From: Salinilacustrithrix flava
GTDB taxonomy: Bacteria; Actinomycetota; Acidimicrobiia; Acidimicrobiales; Salinilacustritrichaceae
Reading direction: 5' to 3'
Assembly: GCF_041228405.1 (NCBI RefSeq)
Contig: NZ_CP133888.1
Span: 1,984,001-2,048,000, forward strand
DNA: 64,000 nucleotides
The notes beneath the pieces are model-generated. The model was not told the origin of the DNA. It did not search any database and saw only the letters and a program-made list of their open reading frames with translations. This document shows positions 41,950-50,415 of the stretch, piece by piece. Within the stretch, counting starts at the first letter, position 1, and each line of letters begins with the position of its first letter. A program made the position numbers and the translations under genes.

Positions 41950-43496
41950 CCGAGGTTGGATTCTGGAAGATCGCCGAGGCCGAGCCCGACAAGCTGGCCA
42001 TCGTCGACCCCGACGGCAACGAGATCACCTTCGGCGGGCTCCTGGCCGACGCGAACCGCCTGGTGCACGGCCTGCGGTCGCTCGGGCTCGAGGAAGGTGA
42101 CGGGGTCGCTGCGGTGCTGCCAAACGGCATCGAGATGTTCGCGCTCTACATGGCTGCCATGCAGGCGGGCTGGTACCTGACGCCGATCAACTGGCACCTC
42201 GTCGGTCCCGAGATCGCCTACATCGTGGAGGACTGCGAGGCGAAGGTGTTCATCGGCCACGAGCGCTTCGCTGACGAGTGCGTGCGGGCCGCCGACGAGG
42301 TGAGCCTCGACGCGGACCGCATCTTCGCAGTCGGCGACGTCCCCGGGGCACGGCCCTACGCCGAGCTCACCGAGGGCCAACCCGACACCACGCCCGAGAA
42401 CCGGACGGCCGGGGCAGCCATGCACTACACGTCGGGTACCACCGGCCGTCCCAAGGGTGTGCGCCGGGCCCTGTCGGGTGTCGCTCCCGAGACCGTGGCG
42501 GGCAGCGGTGGTCTGCTCGGCATGTTCGGGGTGAAGCCCAACGACGACAACGTCCACATCTGCGGCTCGCCGCTGTACCACACCGCCGTCCTGGCCTTCG
42601 CGTCCAGCTCGCTCCATCTGGGCCATGCGGTCGTGCTCATGGACAAGTGGACCCCGGAGTCCATGCTCGAGCTCATCGACCGGTACCAGGTCACCTACAG
42701 CCACATGGTCCCGACCCAGTTCCAACGTCTCCTGTCCCTGCCCGAGGACGTGCGGTCGACCTACGACGTGTCGTCGCTCCGCACGATGATCCACGCCGCG
42801 GCGCCGTGCCCCGTGGAGACCAAGCGCCAGATGCTCGACTGGTGGGGTCCGGTGATCTACGAGTACTACGCGGCCACCGAGGGCGGCGGGACGCTCGTGA
42901 CGCCGGAGGAGTGGCTGCGCAAGCCGGGCACCGTCGGCACGGCCTGGCCGGGTGCCGAGATCAGGATCATCGACGACGCGGGGAACGACCTGCTCGCCGG
43001 CGAGATCGGCACGGTCTACATGAAGCTGCCTGCAGCGGCGGCCTTCGAGTACTTCAAGGACAAGGACAAGACCGAGGCGAACCGCGTCGCCGGGTTCTTC
43101 ACCGTCGGCGACGTCGGCTACCTCGACGAGGACGGCTACCTGTTCCTGCGTGATCGCAAGTCCGACATGATCATCTCCGGTGGTGCGAACATCTACCCGG
43201 CCGAGATCGAGGGTGAGCTGATCCAGCACCCCGAGATCGCCGACGTCGCGGTGTTCGGCATCCCCAACGCCGACTGGGGTGAAGAGATCAAGGCCGTCGT
43301 GCAGCTGGTGCCCGGCGTCGAGCCGAGCGACGGGCTCACCGCCGAGATCATGGACTTCGCTCGGGAGCGCATGGGCAAGTTCAAGCTCCCGCGGTCGATC
43401 GATTACGTCGAGGAGCTGCCCCGCGACCCGAACGGCAAGCTCTACAAGCGCAAGCTGCGCGATCCCTACTGGGAGGGCCAGGAGCGAGCGATCTGA
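41946..43496 (+). CDS. Acyl-CoA synthetase (FadD-like)
   Basis: A 516-residue ANL ligase. The P-loop is HYTSGTTGRPKGV (158-170), YYAATEGGG near 306, hinge VGDVGYLDEDGYLF near 386 and catalytic Lys region PNGKLYKRKLRDPYW near 494. It is full length with all core motifs. GTG start overlaps the DUF35 stop by four bases, so ligase, aldolase-like enzyme and DUF35 are one unit behind the 40260 operator. The C-terminal end converges, 11 bp apart, on the second KstR-like gene. Confidence 0.93.
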   Translation: MTEVGFWKIAEAEPDKLAIVDPDGNEITFGGLLADANRLVHGLRSLGLEEGDGVAAVLPNGIEMFALYMAAMQAGWYLTPINWHLVGPEIAYIVEDCEAKVFIGHERFADECVRAADEVSLDADRIFAVGDVPGARPYAELTEGQPDTTPENRTAGAAMHYTSGTTGRPKGVRRALSGVAPETVAGSGGLLGMFGVKPNDDNVHICGSPLYHTAVLAFASSSLHLGHAVVLMDKWTPESMLELIDRYQVTYSHMVPTQFQRLLSLPEDVRSTYDVSSLRTMIHAAAPCPVETKRQMLDWWGPVIYEYYAATEGGGTLVTPEEWLRKPGTVGTAWPGAEIRIIDDAGNDLLAGEIGTVYMKLPAAAAFEYFKDKDKTEANRVAGFFTVGDVGYLDEDGYLFLRDRKSDMIISGGANIYPAEIEGELIQHPEIADVAVFGIPNADWGEEIKAVVQLVPGVEPSDGLTAEIMDFARERMGKFKLPRSIDYVEELPRDPNGKLYKRKLRDPYWEGQERAI

Positions 43497-43506
43497 TCCT
43501 GCGAGC

Positions 43507-44145
43507 TCAACCCGACCTGCCGTCGGCCCCGTCCGGAGAGGGGTCGACGGTCGCCGGGCCGGCGGGAACGACGAGGCGCACCGCACGCTCGAGCTGTTCG
43601 CCGACCGCGCTGAGGTCGTCGTGTCGACCGTTGACCCAGTTCAGCAGCGTCGAGTGCCAGACCGAGCGGATCACGAGGATGATGTCCTCGCGAACGTCGT
43701 CGTCGAGGTGCTGGAGGATCGGCTCCGAGAACCCCCTGATCTGGCCCTGCACGGTCTGGGCGGCCTCGGCGACACCCTCGTCGCTCGACGCCATCGCCTT
43801 GACGAGCGCCGCGGCGAGCAGTGGCTGCCGCTCCAGGTTCCGACACGCCCGGCGGAGCACGTCCACGAGCTGGTCCGCCGGCGTGTCGCCCCGGGGCGGC
43901 GAGCGGTCGAGTCGGGCCTCGAGCTCGCCGGTCCACTCCGCCATCGCAGAGACCAGCAGGTGGTCCTTCGAGGAGAAGTAGCGGTAGATCGTCCCGAGTG
44001 CGACGTCGGCGTGCTCAGAGACGTCGCGCATCTGCATGGCGTCGTAGCCGCCCGTGGCGGCCAGCGCGATGGCCGCATCGGTCACGCGCTTGCGCCGTGC
44101 CCGCTGCTTGTCGTTGAGCAGGTCGGGTGGGACTGGTGACGCCAT
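43507..44145 (-). CDS. TetR-family repressor, KstR-like (copy 2)
   Basis: A 212-residue TetR regulator. Residues 32-63 (GGYDAMQMRDVSEHADVALG, TIYRYFSSKDHLL) are nearly the same helix-turn-helix as in copy 1 and very like KstR. The C-terminal domain keeps LLNWVNGRHDDL, aligning with LVNWVNGRLPM of copy 1. It lies 34 bp downstream of the acyl-CoA dehydrogenase at 44180-45406 on the same strand, so it is probably transcribed from the operator-bearing promoter at 45451 and autoregulated. Two paralogues with matching recognition helices could divide the operator set or form mixed dimers. Confidence 0.92.
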   Translation of the reverse strand: MASPVPPDLLNDKQRARRKRVTDAAIALAATGGYDAMQMRDVSEHADVALGTIYRYFSSKDHLLVSAMAEWTGELEARLDRSPPRGDTPADQLVDVLRRACRNLERQPLLAAALVKAMASSDEGVAEAAQTVQGQIRGFSEPILQHLDDDVREDIILVIRSVWHSTLLNWVNGRHDDLSAVGEQLERAVRLVVPAGPATVDPSPDGADGRSG

Positions 44146-44179
44146 GGGTCTCCGCTCCTGCCCGCCGCCCGTCAGAGCG

Positions 44180-45406
44180 TCAGGCCCCCCGAGGGATCTC
44201 CCGGAAGGGGATCTCCCGGTCGACCTGGGGCTCCTTGGGGAGACCCAGGACCCGTTCGCCGATGATGTTTCGCTGGATCTCGTCGCTGCCGCCAGCGATC
44301 CGGATGGATGGAGCGCTGAGGAACGATTGCTGCCACGCGCCGTCGGCCGGCGCGTCGGCGTCGAGGAGCGTGGCAGCCGGCCCTTCGATCGCCAGGGCGA
44401 GCTCGGCGGTGCGCTTGAGGTGTCCGGCGTAGACGAGCTTCATGATCGAGGCCTCGGACCCGGGCGTCTCTCCGTGTGCCGTGGCCGTCTGCACCCGGTA
44501 CCCGAGGAACTCGAGGATCCGAGACCGGATGTGGGTGTCCGCCAGCCCCTGGCGCACGGTGGCGTCGTGGTCGAGACCCCGCTGTCGAGCCAGCTCGACG
44601 AGGTCGTCGAAGTCGGGTCCGTTGCGACCGCCGCCGATGAGTGCTCGCTCGTTGCTGAGGGTGGTCATCGCCGCCCGCCATCCGCCACCGACGTCGCCCA
44701 GGACGTTGGCGTGCGGCACCGAGACGTCGGTCATGAAGACCTCGTTGAAGTGGGCGCCGCCGTTCATCTGGCGCAGCGGCCGGATCTCGATCCCCTGGCT
44801 GGCCATGTCAACCAGGAAGTAGGTGATGCCGCGGTGCTTGGGCACGTCGACGTCGCTGCGGGCCACGAGGATGCCCCAGTCGCTGTGCTGGGCGCCGGAG
44901 GTCCAGACCTTCTGGCCGTTGACCACCCACTCGTCGCCGTCGCGCACGGCACGGGTCGACACGCCGGCGAGGTCGGAGCCCGCACCGGGTTCGCTGAAGA
45001 GCTGGCACCAGACCTCATCGCCGTGGAGGAGCTTGGGCAGGAACCGCTCCTTCTGGGCATCGGTGCCGTGCTCGATGATGGTCGGACCGGCCATGCCGAT
45101 CCCCACCGCGAAGACCCCGTTGGACACGCCGAACCGGCTCTGCTCCTGGGCGAAGATGGAGGCCTCGCGACTCGTGCCGCCGCGTCCCCCGTACTCGACC
45201 GGCCAGTTGATGCAGGCCCATCCGTGGTCAGCGAGCACGCCCTGCCACTCCTTGCAGCGCTTGACCCACCCGAGGTCGTTGAGGCCCCCACCCTCTCGGT
45301 CGGACACGAAGTCGTCCTCGCTGCCAAGGGGAGGTGCGTGCTGCTCGAGCCAGGCCCTCGCCTCGGCTCGGAACGCCGCGTCCTCGGCGGTCTCCTCGAA
45401 GTCCAT
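44180..45406 (-). CDS. Acyl-CoA dehydrogenase
   Basis: A 408-residue FAD enzyme and close paralogue of 4207-5448. It has QLFSEPGAGSDLAGVSTRA, NGQKVWTSGAQHSDWG, the middle segment GGGWRAAMTTLSNERALIGGG, and C-terminal IRIAGGSDEIQRNIIGERVL. The MCAD-type Glu position is replaced by Ala-Gly-Gly, as in its paralogue. It has no adjacent partner subunit, so a homo-oligomer is likely. First gene of an operon with the KstR-like repressor. Confidence 0.92.
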   Translation of the reverse strand: MDFEETAEDAAFRAEARAWLEQHAPPLGSEDDFVSDREGGGLNDLGWVKRCKEWQGVLADHGWACINWPVEYGGRGGTSREASIFAQEQSRFGVSNGVFAVGIGMAGPTIIEHGTDAQKERFLPKLLHGDEVWCQLFSEPGAGSDLAGVSTRAVRDGDEWVVNGQKVWTSGAQHSDWGILVARSDVDVPKHRGITYFLVDMASQGIEIRPLRQMNGGAHFNEVFMTDVSVPHANVLGDVGGGWRAAMTTLSNERALIGGGRNGPDFDDLVELARQRGLDHDATVRQGLADTHIRSRILEFLGYRVQTATAHGETPGSEASIMKLVYAGHLKRTAELALAIEGPAATLLDADAPADGAWQQSFLSAPSIRIAGGSDEIQRNIIGERVLGLPKEPQVDREIPFREIPRGA

Positions 45407-45450
45407 CGGTGCCCCTCTGTAGCGTGGTCCAGCCGTTGCCCACCAAATAC

Positions 45451-45464
45451 TAGAACAGATTCTA
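45451..45464. promoter_or_regulatory. KstR-like operator (AAT variant on the minus strand)
   Basis: The plus strand reads tagaacagattcta (ATT for GTT); read on the minus strand it is tagaatctgttcta, identical to the site at 21081. It lies 44 bp upstream of the acyl-CoA dehydrogenase start (45406). A good -10, TAGTAT on the minus strand (45447-45452), overlaps the downstream half-site. Confidence 0.68.
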
Positions 45465-45484
45465 CCGCGGCGCGCCGGGTGCGC

Positions 45485-47266
45485 TCAGCCGGCGTGGACG
45501 TCCCCCGACCACGAGCTGAACAGGGCGGCGTAGGCCCCTTGACGGTGGATCAGCTCGTCGTGGGGGCCGAGCTCGACCAGCCGTCCGCCGACGACCACGC
45601 CGACGCGGTCGGCCCGGGCCGCGGTGGAGAGGCGATGAGCGACGACCACGACGGTGCGGCCCTGCATCAGCACCTCGAGCGCCTGCTCGACGAGCAGCTC
45701 GGTGCCCGGATCGAGGCTCGAGGTCGCTTCGTCGAGGACGATGAGGGCCGGATCGGCGAGCGCGGCGCGGGCCAGGGAGATCAGCTGCCGCTCACCCGCG
45801 GAGAAGTTGGCACCTCGCTCGACGATGACGGTCTCGAGACCCTGGGGGAAGGCTTGGAAGCGCGACACGAGTCCGAGTCGTTCGATCGCTGCGTCGACCT
45901 CGGTGTCGTCAGCGTCGACGCGCCCGATCCGCACGTTGTCGCGGATCGACCCGCCGAAGAGGAACCCCTCCTGGGGGACGACGACGATGCGCTGGCGCAG
46001 GGAGGTGAGCGTGGCGTCACGCAGGTCGATGCCCGCGAAGCGCACGGTGCCGTCGGTCGGGTCGTAGAAGCGGACCATCAGCTTCGCGAGGGTCGACTTG
46101 CCAGCGCCGGTCGGCCCGACGAGCGCCAGCCGCTCGCCGGAGCGGAGGGTGAGGCTCACGTCGCGCAGGACGAGGTCCCGGCCCGTCCCGTAGCCGAACG
46201 ACACGTTGTCGACCTCGAGGTCGCCCCGCGACGGCAGGTCCAGGGCGCCGGGGCGCTCGACGATCTCGGGCTGCTCGTCCAGCAGTGCGTAGAGCTTCTT
46301 CAGCGCTGCTCCGGACGCCTGGATCTGGTTGAAGAACTGGCTCAGCTGCTGGATGGGCTCGAAGACCCGCTGCAGGTACAGCACGAAGGCGCTGACCACG
46401 CCGATCGTCACCAGGTCGGCGTTCACGAGCAGGCCGCCGATGCCGAGGATGCCGGCGATGACGACGGCGTTGGAGAGCTCGATCGCCGGCGTGTAGATGG
46501 CGGCGATGCGCTCGGCGCGCAGGTGCGCCGTGAACTGGGCCTCGTTCGTGCGATGGAACCGCTCGAGGAGCGGGCCTTCCTGGGCGAAGGCCTGGACGAC
46601 GCGGACACCGGACAGCCCCTCCTGCAACGAGGTGAGCGTGTGGCCGACGCGCTCGCGGAGCACGAGGTAGGCCCGGTTGGACTCGCGCTGGAACCATGCC
46701 GTGGCCCACCAGAGGAACGGGACCGCGAGCATGGTCACGATCGCGAGCTGCCAGCTCATCGTGAACATGACGGCGACGGCGCCCAGGAGGATCAGGGCCT
46801 GGACGACGAACATCACGAGCCCCTGGCTGATCAGCTGCTGGATCGCCTCGGCGTCGGCCGTGAGTCGTGACACCAGGGTGCCGGTGCGGTTGCGATCGAA
46901 GAACCCCATCGACAGGTCGGTGACGTGACGGAACACGCGGTCGCGGAGGTCGCGGAGCCAGGACTCGCCGACCCGGGCCAGGGCCAGGATGGCTCCCCAG
47001 CCGGCCACGTAGGCGATGATCGCCGTGGCGAGGAACAGGAGGCCGTCCCTGGCGATGACCGAGAGGTCGCCTTCGCGGACGCCGTTGTCGACGCCGTGGG
47101 CCAGGATGGCCGGACCGGCCAGGGTCGCTGCGGTCTGCACGAGCACGAGGACGCCGCCCACTGCCAGCGTGCCCCGCCACGGCTGCAGGCCGTGCCACGT
47201 GCGTCGGAGGATCCGGCGCTTCTCGTCGGGGTCCAGCACCTCGTCGGTGGCGGTGAGCATCCTCAT
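45485..47266 (-). CDS. Heterodimeric ABC exporter subunit, catalytically complete Walker B
   Basis: A 593-residue half-transporter: about six transmembrane helices (residues 30-320), then an ABC domain with Walker A GPTGAGKST (near 383), signature ANFSAGERQLISLA (degenerate: SAGE for SGGQ), Walker B LIVLDEATSSLD with the catalytic Glu, and H-loop VVAHRLST. Its partner at 47277 has the opposite defects. Start ATG 47266 with GAGGAGCAG upstream, ten bases after the partner gene. Likely exports a lipid-like or toxic compound. No KstR-like operator is near the pair's start. Confidence 0.9.
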   Translation of the reverse strand: MRMLTATDEVLDPDEKRRILRRTWHGLQPWRGTLAVGGVLVLVQTAATLAGPAILAHGVDNGVREGDLSVIARDGLLFLATAIIAYVAGWGAILALARVGESWLRDLRDRVFRHVTDLSMGFFDRNRTGTLVSRLTADAEAIQQLISQGLVMFVVQALILLGAVAVMFTMSWQLAIVTMLAVPFLWWATAWFQRESNRAYLVLRERVGHTLTSLQEGLSGVRVVQAFAQEGPLLERFHRTNEAQFTAHLRAERIAAIYTPAIELSNAVVIAGILGIGGLLVNADLVTIGVVSAFVLYLQRVFEPIQQLSQFFNQIQASGAALKKLYALLDEQPEIVERPGALDLPSRGDLEVDNVSFGYGTGRDLVLRDVSLTLRSGERLALVGPTGAGKSTLAKLMVRFYDPTDGTVRFAGIDLRDATLTSLRQRIVVVPQEGFLFGGSIRDNVRIGRVDADDTEVDAAIERLGLVSRFQAFPQGLETVIVERGANFSAGERQLISLARAALADPALIVLDEATSSLDPGTELLVEQALEVLMQGRTVVVVAHRLSTAARADRVGVVVGGRLVELGPHDELIHRQGAYAALFSSWSGDVHAG

Positions 47267-47276
47267 GAGCTGCTCC

Positions 47277-49145
47277 TCACGGCGTCCCGCCTCCGTCGTC
47301 GACGGTCTGGTCGTCCTCAGCCTCGGCGAGGACCTCTCGGTAGCTGACCGAGGTGGCGAGCAGGTGGTCGTGGGTGCCCGACGCCACGATGCGACCGTGG
47401 TCGAGCAGCAGCACGCGGTCGGCGAGCGCGATCGTCGCCCGCCGGTGAGCGATGATGAGCGTGGTGCGGCCCTCCATGACCGTGCGCAGCGCGGCCCGGA
47501 TCTCGTGCTCCTTCGTCGGGTCGACCGATGACGTGGCGTCATCGAGGATGAGCACGCGCGGGTCGGTGAGGATGGTGCGGGCCAGGGCGAGGCGCTGACG
47601 CTGGCCGCCGGAGAGCGAGAAGCCGCTCTCCCCGAGCGGTGTGTCGTAGCCCTCGGGGAACTCGGTGATGAAGTCGTGGGCCCCCGCAAGCCGCGCAGCC
47701 CGCTCGATGGCCTCCGCGCTCGCGTCGGGCACGGCGAAGGCGATGTTCGCCCGGATCGTGTCGCTGAAGAGGAAGGTGTCCTCGAAGACGGTGCCCACGG
47801 CCTTGCGGACGTCGGCGAGGCTCGCGTCGGCGACGTCGGCGCCGTCGATCCGCACCGAGCCCGCTTCGATGTCGTAGAAGCGGGGCACGAGACGGGCGAC
47901 CGTGCTCTTGCCCGAACCCGTCGACCCCACCAGAGCGACGGCCTCGCCGCCCCTGATGTGCAGGTCGAGGTCGCGGAGCACGGGTTCGTTCGTGCCGTAC
48001 CGGAAGGTGACGCCCTCGAACCGGATCTCGCCGGGACCCTCGGGCAGCGGGGTCGCCCCCGGGCGATCGAGGATCTCGGGATCGGTGGCGAGGATCTCGG
48101 CGACCCGCGCCGCCGACGCCGCACCGCGAGACGCCTGGGCGATGACCAGTCCCAGCAGGCGCAGCGGGAAGATGAGGTAGATGATGAAGACGTTGAAGGA
48201 GATGAACTCGCCGAGCGTGAGATCGCCCTCGACGATCTGGCGCCCCCCGACGTAGAGGACGGCCACGAGCCCGAGCGTCGGCAGCAGCTCGAGGAGTGGG
48301 ACGAACAGCGCCCGGAGGCGAGCCATGTTCATCGACTCCTCGTAGAGCCGGCTCGTGGCTGCGGTCATGCGTTCGCGCTGCATGGGCTCGGCGCCGGAAC
48401 CCTTCACCACACGGATGCCGGCGATCGACTCCTCGGACACGCTGGCGACGTCGGCCATCTCCTCCTGGACCGCTGTGGCGATGGGGTGCAGCTTCTGGGA
48501 GAACACAGCCGAGCCGATGGCCAGGAACGGCAGCGGGGTGAGCGACCACAGGGCGAGCTCGGCGTTGATGTAGAAGAGCACCGACGTCGTCATCGCGACC
48601 ATCAGCACGTTGGCGCCCGTGACCGGGATGAAGACGAGCAGCGTCTGCACCTGCTTGAGGTCGACGCTGCCCCGAGACATCAGCTCGCCGGTCTGGGCGC
48701 GGTCGTGGTAGGCGAAGTGCAGGAGCTGCAGGTGTGCGTACATGCGGCGGCGGAGGTCTGCCTCGGACCGCAAGGAGATGGCGAAGGCGGCGTACCGGCG
48801 CAGACCCGTCATCAGCGCGACGAAGATGCCAGTGACGACGATGGCGATGCCCCACAGCACGAGCTCGGGCCCGTCGTATGGCTCGACCGCCGAGTCGACC
48901 GCGGTGCCCGCGAGGAGGCCGAGCCCGATCTTGCCGACCGCCCAGGAGATGGAGCCGGCGACGCCGTAGACGATCCAGCGGGTGGACGGACGCAGCGACG
49001 ACCGCATCATCCGCCATCCATCGCGCCGGTGCCCGGCCGCGATCGCGGGATCGAGCACCGAGGGTGTCGGGTCGCGCCGCGGGCGGCCCGACACCTCCGC
49101 CGCGTCGCCGGCCGCGCGTGCGTCCCGCGGTTCGGTGGCGGTCAT
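47277..49145 (-). CDS. Heterodimeric ABC exporter subunit with Asp at the Walker B Glu position
   Basis: A 622-residue half-transporter. A 55-residue polar N-terminus precedes about six membrane helices. ABC domain: Walker A GSTGSGKST (near 413), canonical signature FSLSGGQRQR, Walker B VLILDDATSSVD (Asp replaces the catalytic Glu) and H-loop IIAHRRAT. With the partner's intact Glu and degenerate signature this forms one consensus and one degenerate ATP site, as in TM287/288-type exporters. First gene of the pair. Confidence 0.9.
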   Translation of the reverse strand: MTATEPRDARAAGDAAEVSGRPRRDPTPSVLDPAIAAGHRRDGWRMMRSSLRPSTRWIVYGVAGSISWAVGKIGLGLLAGTAVDSAVEPYDGPELVLWGIAIVVTGIFVALMTGLRRYAAFAISLRSEADLRRRMYAHLQLLHFAYHDRAQTGELMSRGSVDLKQVQTLLVFIPVTGANVLMVAMTTSVLFYINAELALWSLTPLPFLAIGSAVFSQKLHPIATAVQEEMADVASVSEESIAGIRVVKGSGAEPMQRERMTAATSRLYEESMNMARLRALFVPLLELLPTLGLVAVLYVGGRQIVEGDLTLGEFISFNVFIIYLIFPLRLLGLVIAQASRGAASAARVAEILATDPEILDRPGATPLPEGPGEIRFEGVTFRYGTNEPVLRDLDLHIRGGEAVALVGSTGSGKSTVARLVPRFYDIEAGSVRIDGADVADASLADVRKAVGTVFEDTFLFSDTIRANIAFAVPDASAEAIERAARLAGAHDFITEFPEGYDTPLGESGFSLSGGQRQRLALARTILTDPRVLILDDATSSVDPTKEHEIRAALRTVMEGRTTLIIAHRRATIALADRVLLLDHGRIVASGTHDHLLATSVSYREVLAEAEDDQTVDDGGGTP

Positions 49146-49194
49146 CGGGTCGTGGAGGTCGTCGAAGCCGATCGTCGAGCGGCCAGTGCGGACA

Positions 49195-50316
49195 TCAGGT
49201 CGGGGCCGTCATCCCGCTGTGCATCCGCTCGACGGTCTCGATGTACTCCTCGACCATCTCGAACATGAGGTCGCGGACCGACTTGACCTTGTTCATGGAG
49301 CCGACGATCTGGCCGACCGGCACGAAGCCGAGATCGCTGCGGTGGGTGCGGTTGATGCGGGCGTTGGCCTCGGCCGTCAGGATGTTCTGCAGGGGCATCC
49401 CGAGCGGACCCGGGCCGGACGGATCCTCCCAGGCCTCGGTCCAGGTGTTGCGCAGGGCGCGAGCCGGCTTGCCGGTGAAGCAGCGGGTGCGCACCGTGTC
49501 GCTCGACGTCGCCGCCAGGTAGCGGTCGATCGTCTCGGGACCTGAGTTGCTCTCGGCCGAGGCCAGCCACAGCGAACCGGTCCAGGCGCCCTGGGCGCCG
49601 AGCGACATGGCGGCGGCGACCTGGCGGCCGCGACCGATGCCGCCGGCGGCGAGCACCGGGGTGCCCTCGCAGGCATCGACGACCTCCGGGACGAGGACCA
49701 TCGTGGTCACCTCGCCCGTGTGGCCGCCGGCCTCATGACCCTGGGCGACGATCACGTCGACGCCGTTGTTCACGTGACGCTCGGCGTGCTGGGCCTTCCC
49801 CGCGAGCGCCGCGACCTTCACGCCGTGGTCGTGCGCCTGGTCCACCACGTCGGGCGGTGGGGAGCCGAGCGCGTTGGCGAGCAGGGCGATGGGGTGGGCG
49901 AGTGCGATCTCGACGTGGGCACGCGCCACGCCCTCGGCCCAGCCGACGACGCCGTGGGGCTCCACGTCGTCGGGGAGGGGCGGGATGTCGAAGCGGTCCA
50001 TGAGCTCGTCGACGTACTCCCAGTGCTCGCTGGGGATCATCGTCCGGATGCGGGCGGCGAGATCGTCGGGGTCGTCGCCGCCCCCGCCGGTGTCGACCGA
50101 CTTCGCCGGCATGACGGTGTCGACGCCGTAGGGCATGCCGTCGACGTGCTCGTCGATCCAGCTCAGCTCGATGTCGAGCTGCTCGGCGCTGAAGCCGACA
50201 GCACCGAGCACGCCGAGCCCGCCGGCACGACTGACCGCCGCGACCACGTCTCGGCAGTGGCTGAAGGCGAAGATCGGGTACTCGATCCCGAAGAGGTCGC
50301 AGATGGGTGTGTGCAT
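49195..50316 (-). CDS. Nitronate monooxygenase-like FMN enzyme
   Basis: A 373-residue TIM-barrel flavoprotein of the nitronate monooxygenase/2-nitropropane dioxygenase family. PIFAFSHCRDVVAAVSRAGGLG lies at the N-terminus, with AQGHEAGGHTGEV (about 193-205, catalytic His region) and FMN-phosphate loop AAGGIGRGRQVAAAMSLGAQ. Many actinobacterial members act on enones or as propionate-3-nitronate oxidases; the role here is unknown. Start ATG 50316; a perfect KstR-like operator lies 57 bp upstream, with a TAGTAT -10. Confidence 0.88.
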   Translation of the reverse strand: MHTPICDLFGIEYPIFAFSHCRDVVAAVSRAGGLGVLGAVGFSAEQLDIELSWIDEHVDGMPYGVDTVMPAKSVDTGGGGDDPDDLAARIRTMIPSEHWEYVDELMDRFDIPPLPDDVEPHGVVGWAEGVARAHVEIALAHPIALLANALGSPPPDVVDQAHDHGVKVAALAGKAQHAERHVNNGVDVIVAQGHEAGGHTGEVTTMVLVPEVVDACEGTPVLAAGGIGRGRQVAAAMSLGAQGAWTGSLWLASAESNSGPETIDRYLAATSSDTVRTRCFTGKPARALRNTWTEAWEDPSGPGPLGMPLQNILTAEANARINRTHRSDLGFVPVGQIVGSMNKVKSVRDLMFEMVEEYIETVERMHSGMTAPT

Positions 50317-50372
50317 GGTTCCTCCCTCGTTCCGTCCGGACGGCCGAGGACCGGCGCCCGTCGACGAAATAC

Positions 50373-50386
50373 TAGAACCAGTTCTA
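50373..50386. promoter_or_regulatory. KstR-like operator upstream of the nitronate monooxygenase gene
   Basis: The sequence tagaaccagttcta is a full match and close to a perfect palindrome. On the minus strand it continues into TAGTATTT, giving a -10 (50369-50374) that overlaps the half-site, as at 45451. Confidence 0.78.
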
Positions 50387-50415
50387 TCAGGCGTGCAGCG
50401 TCGGTTGCCCGTGCA

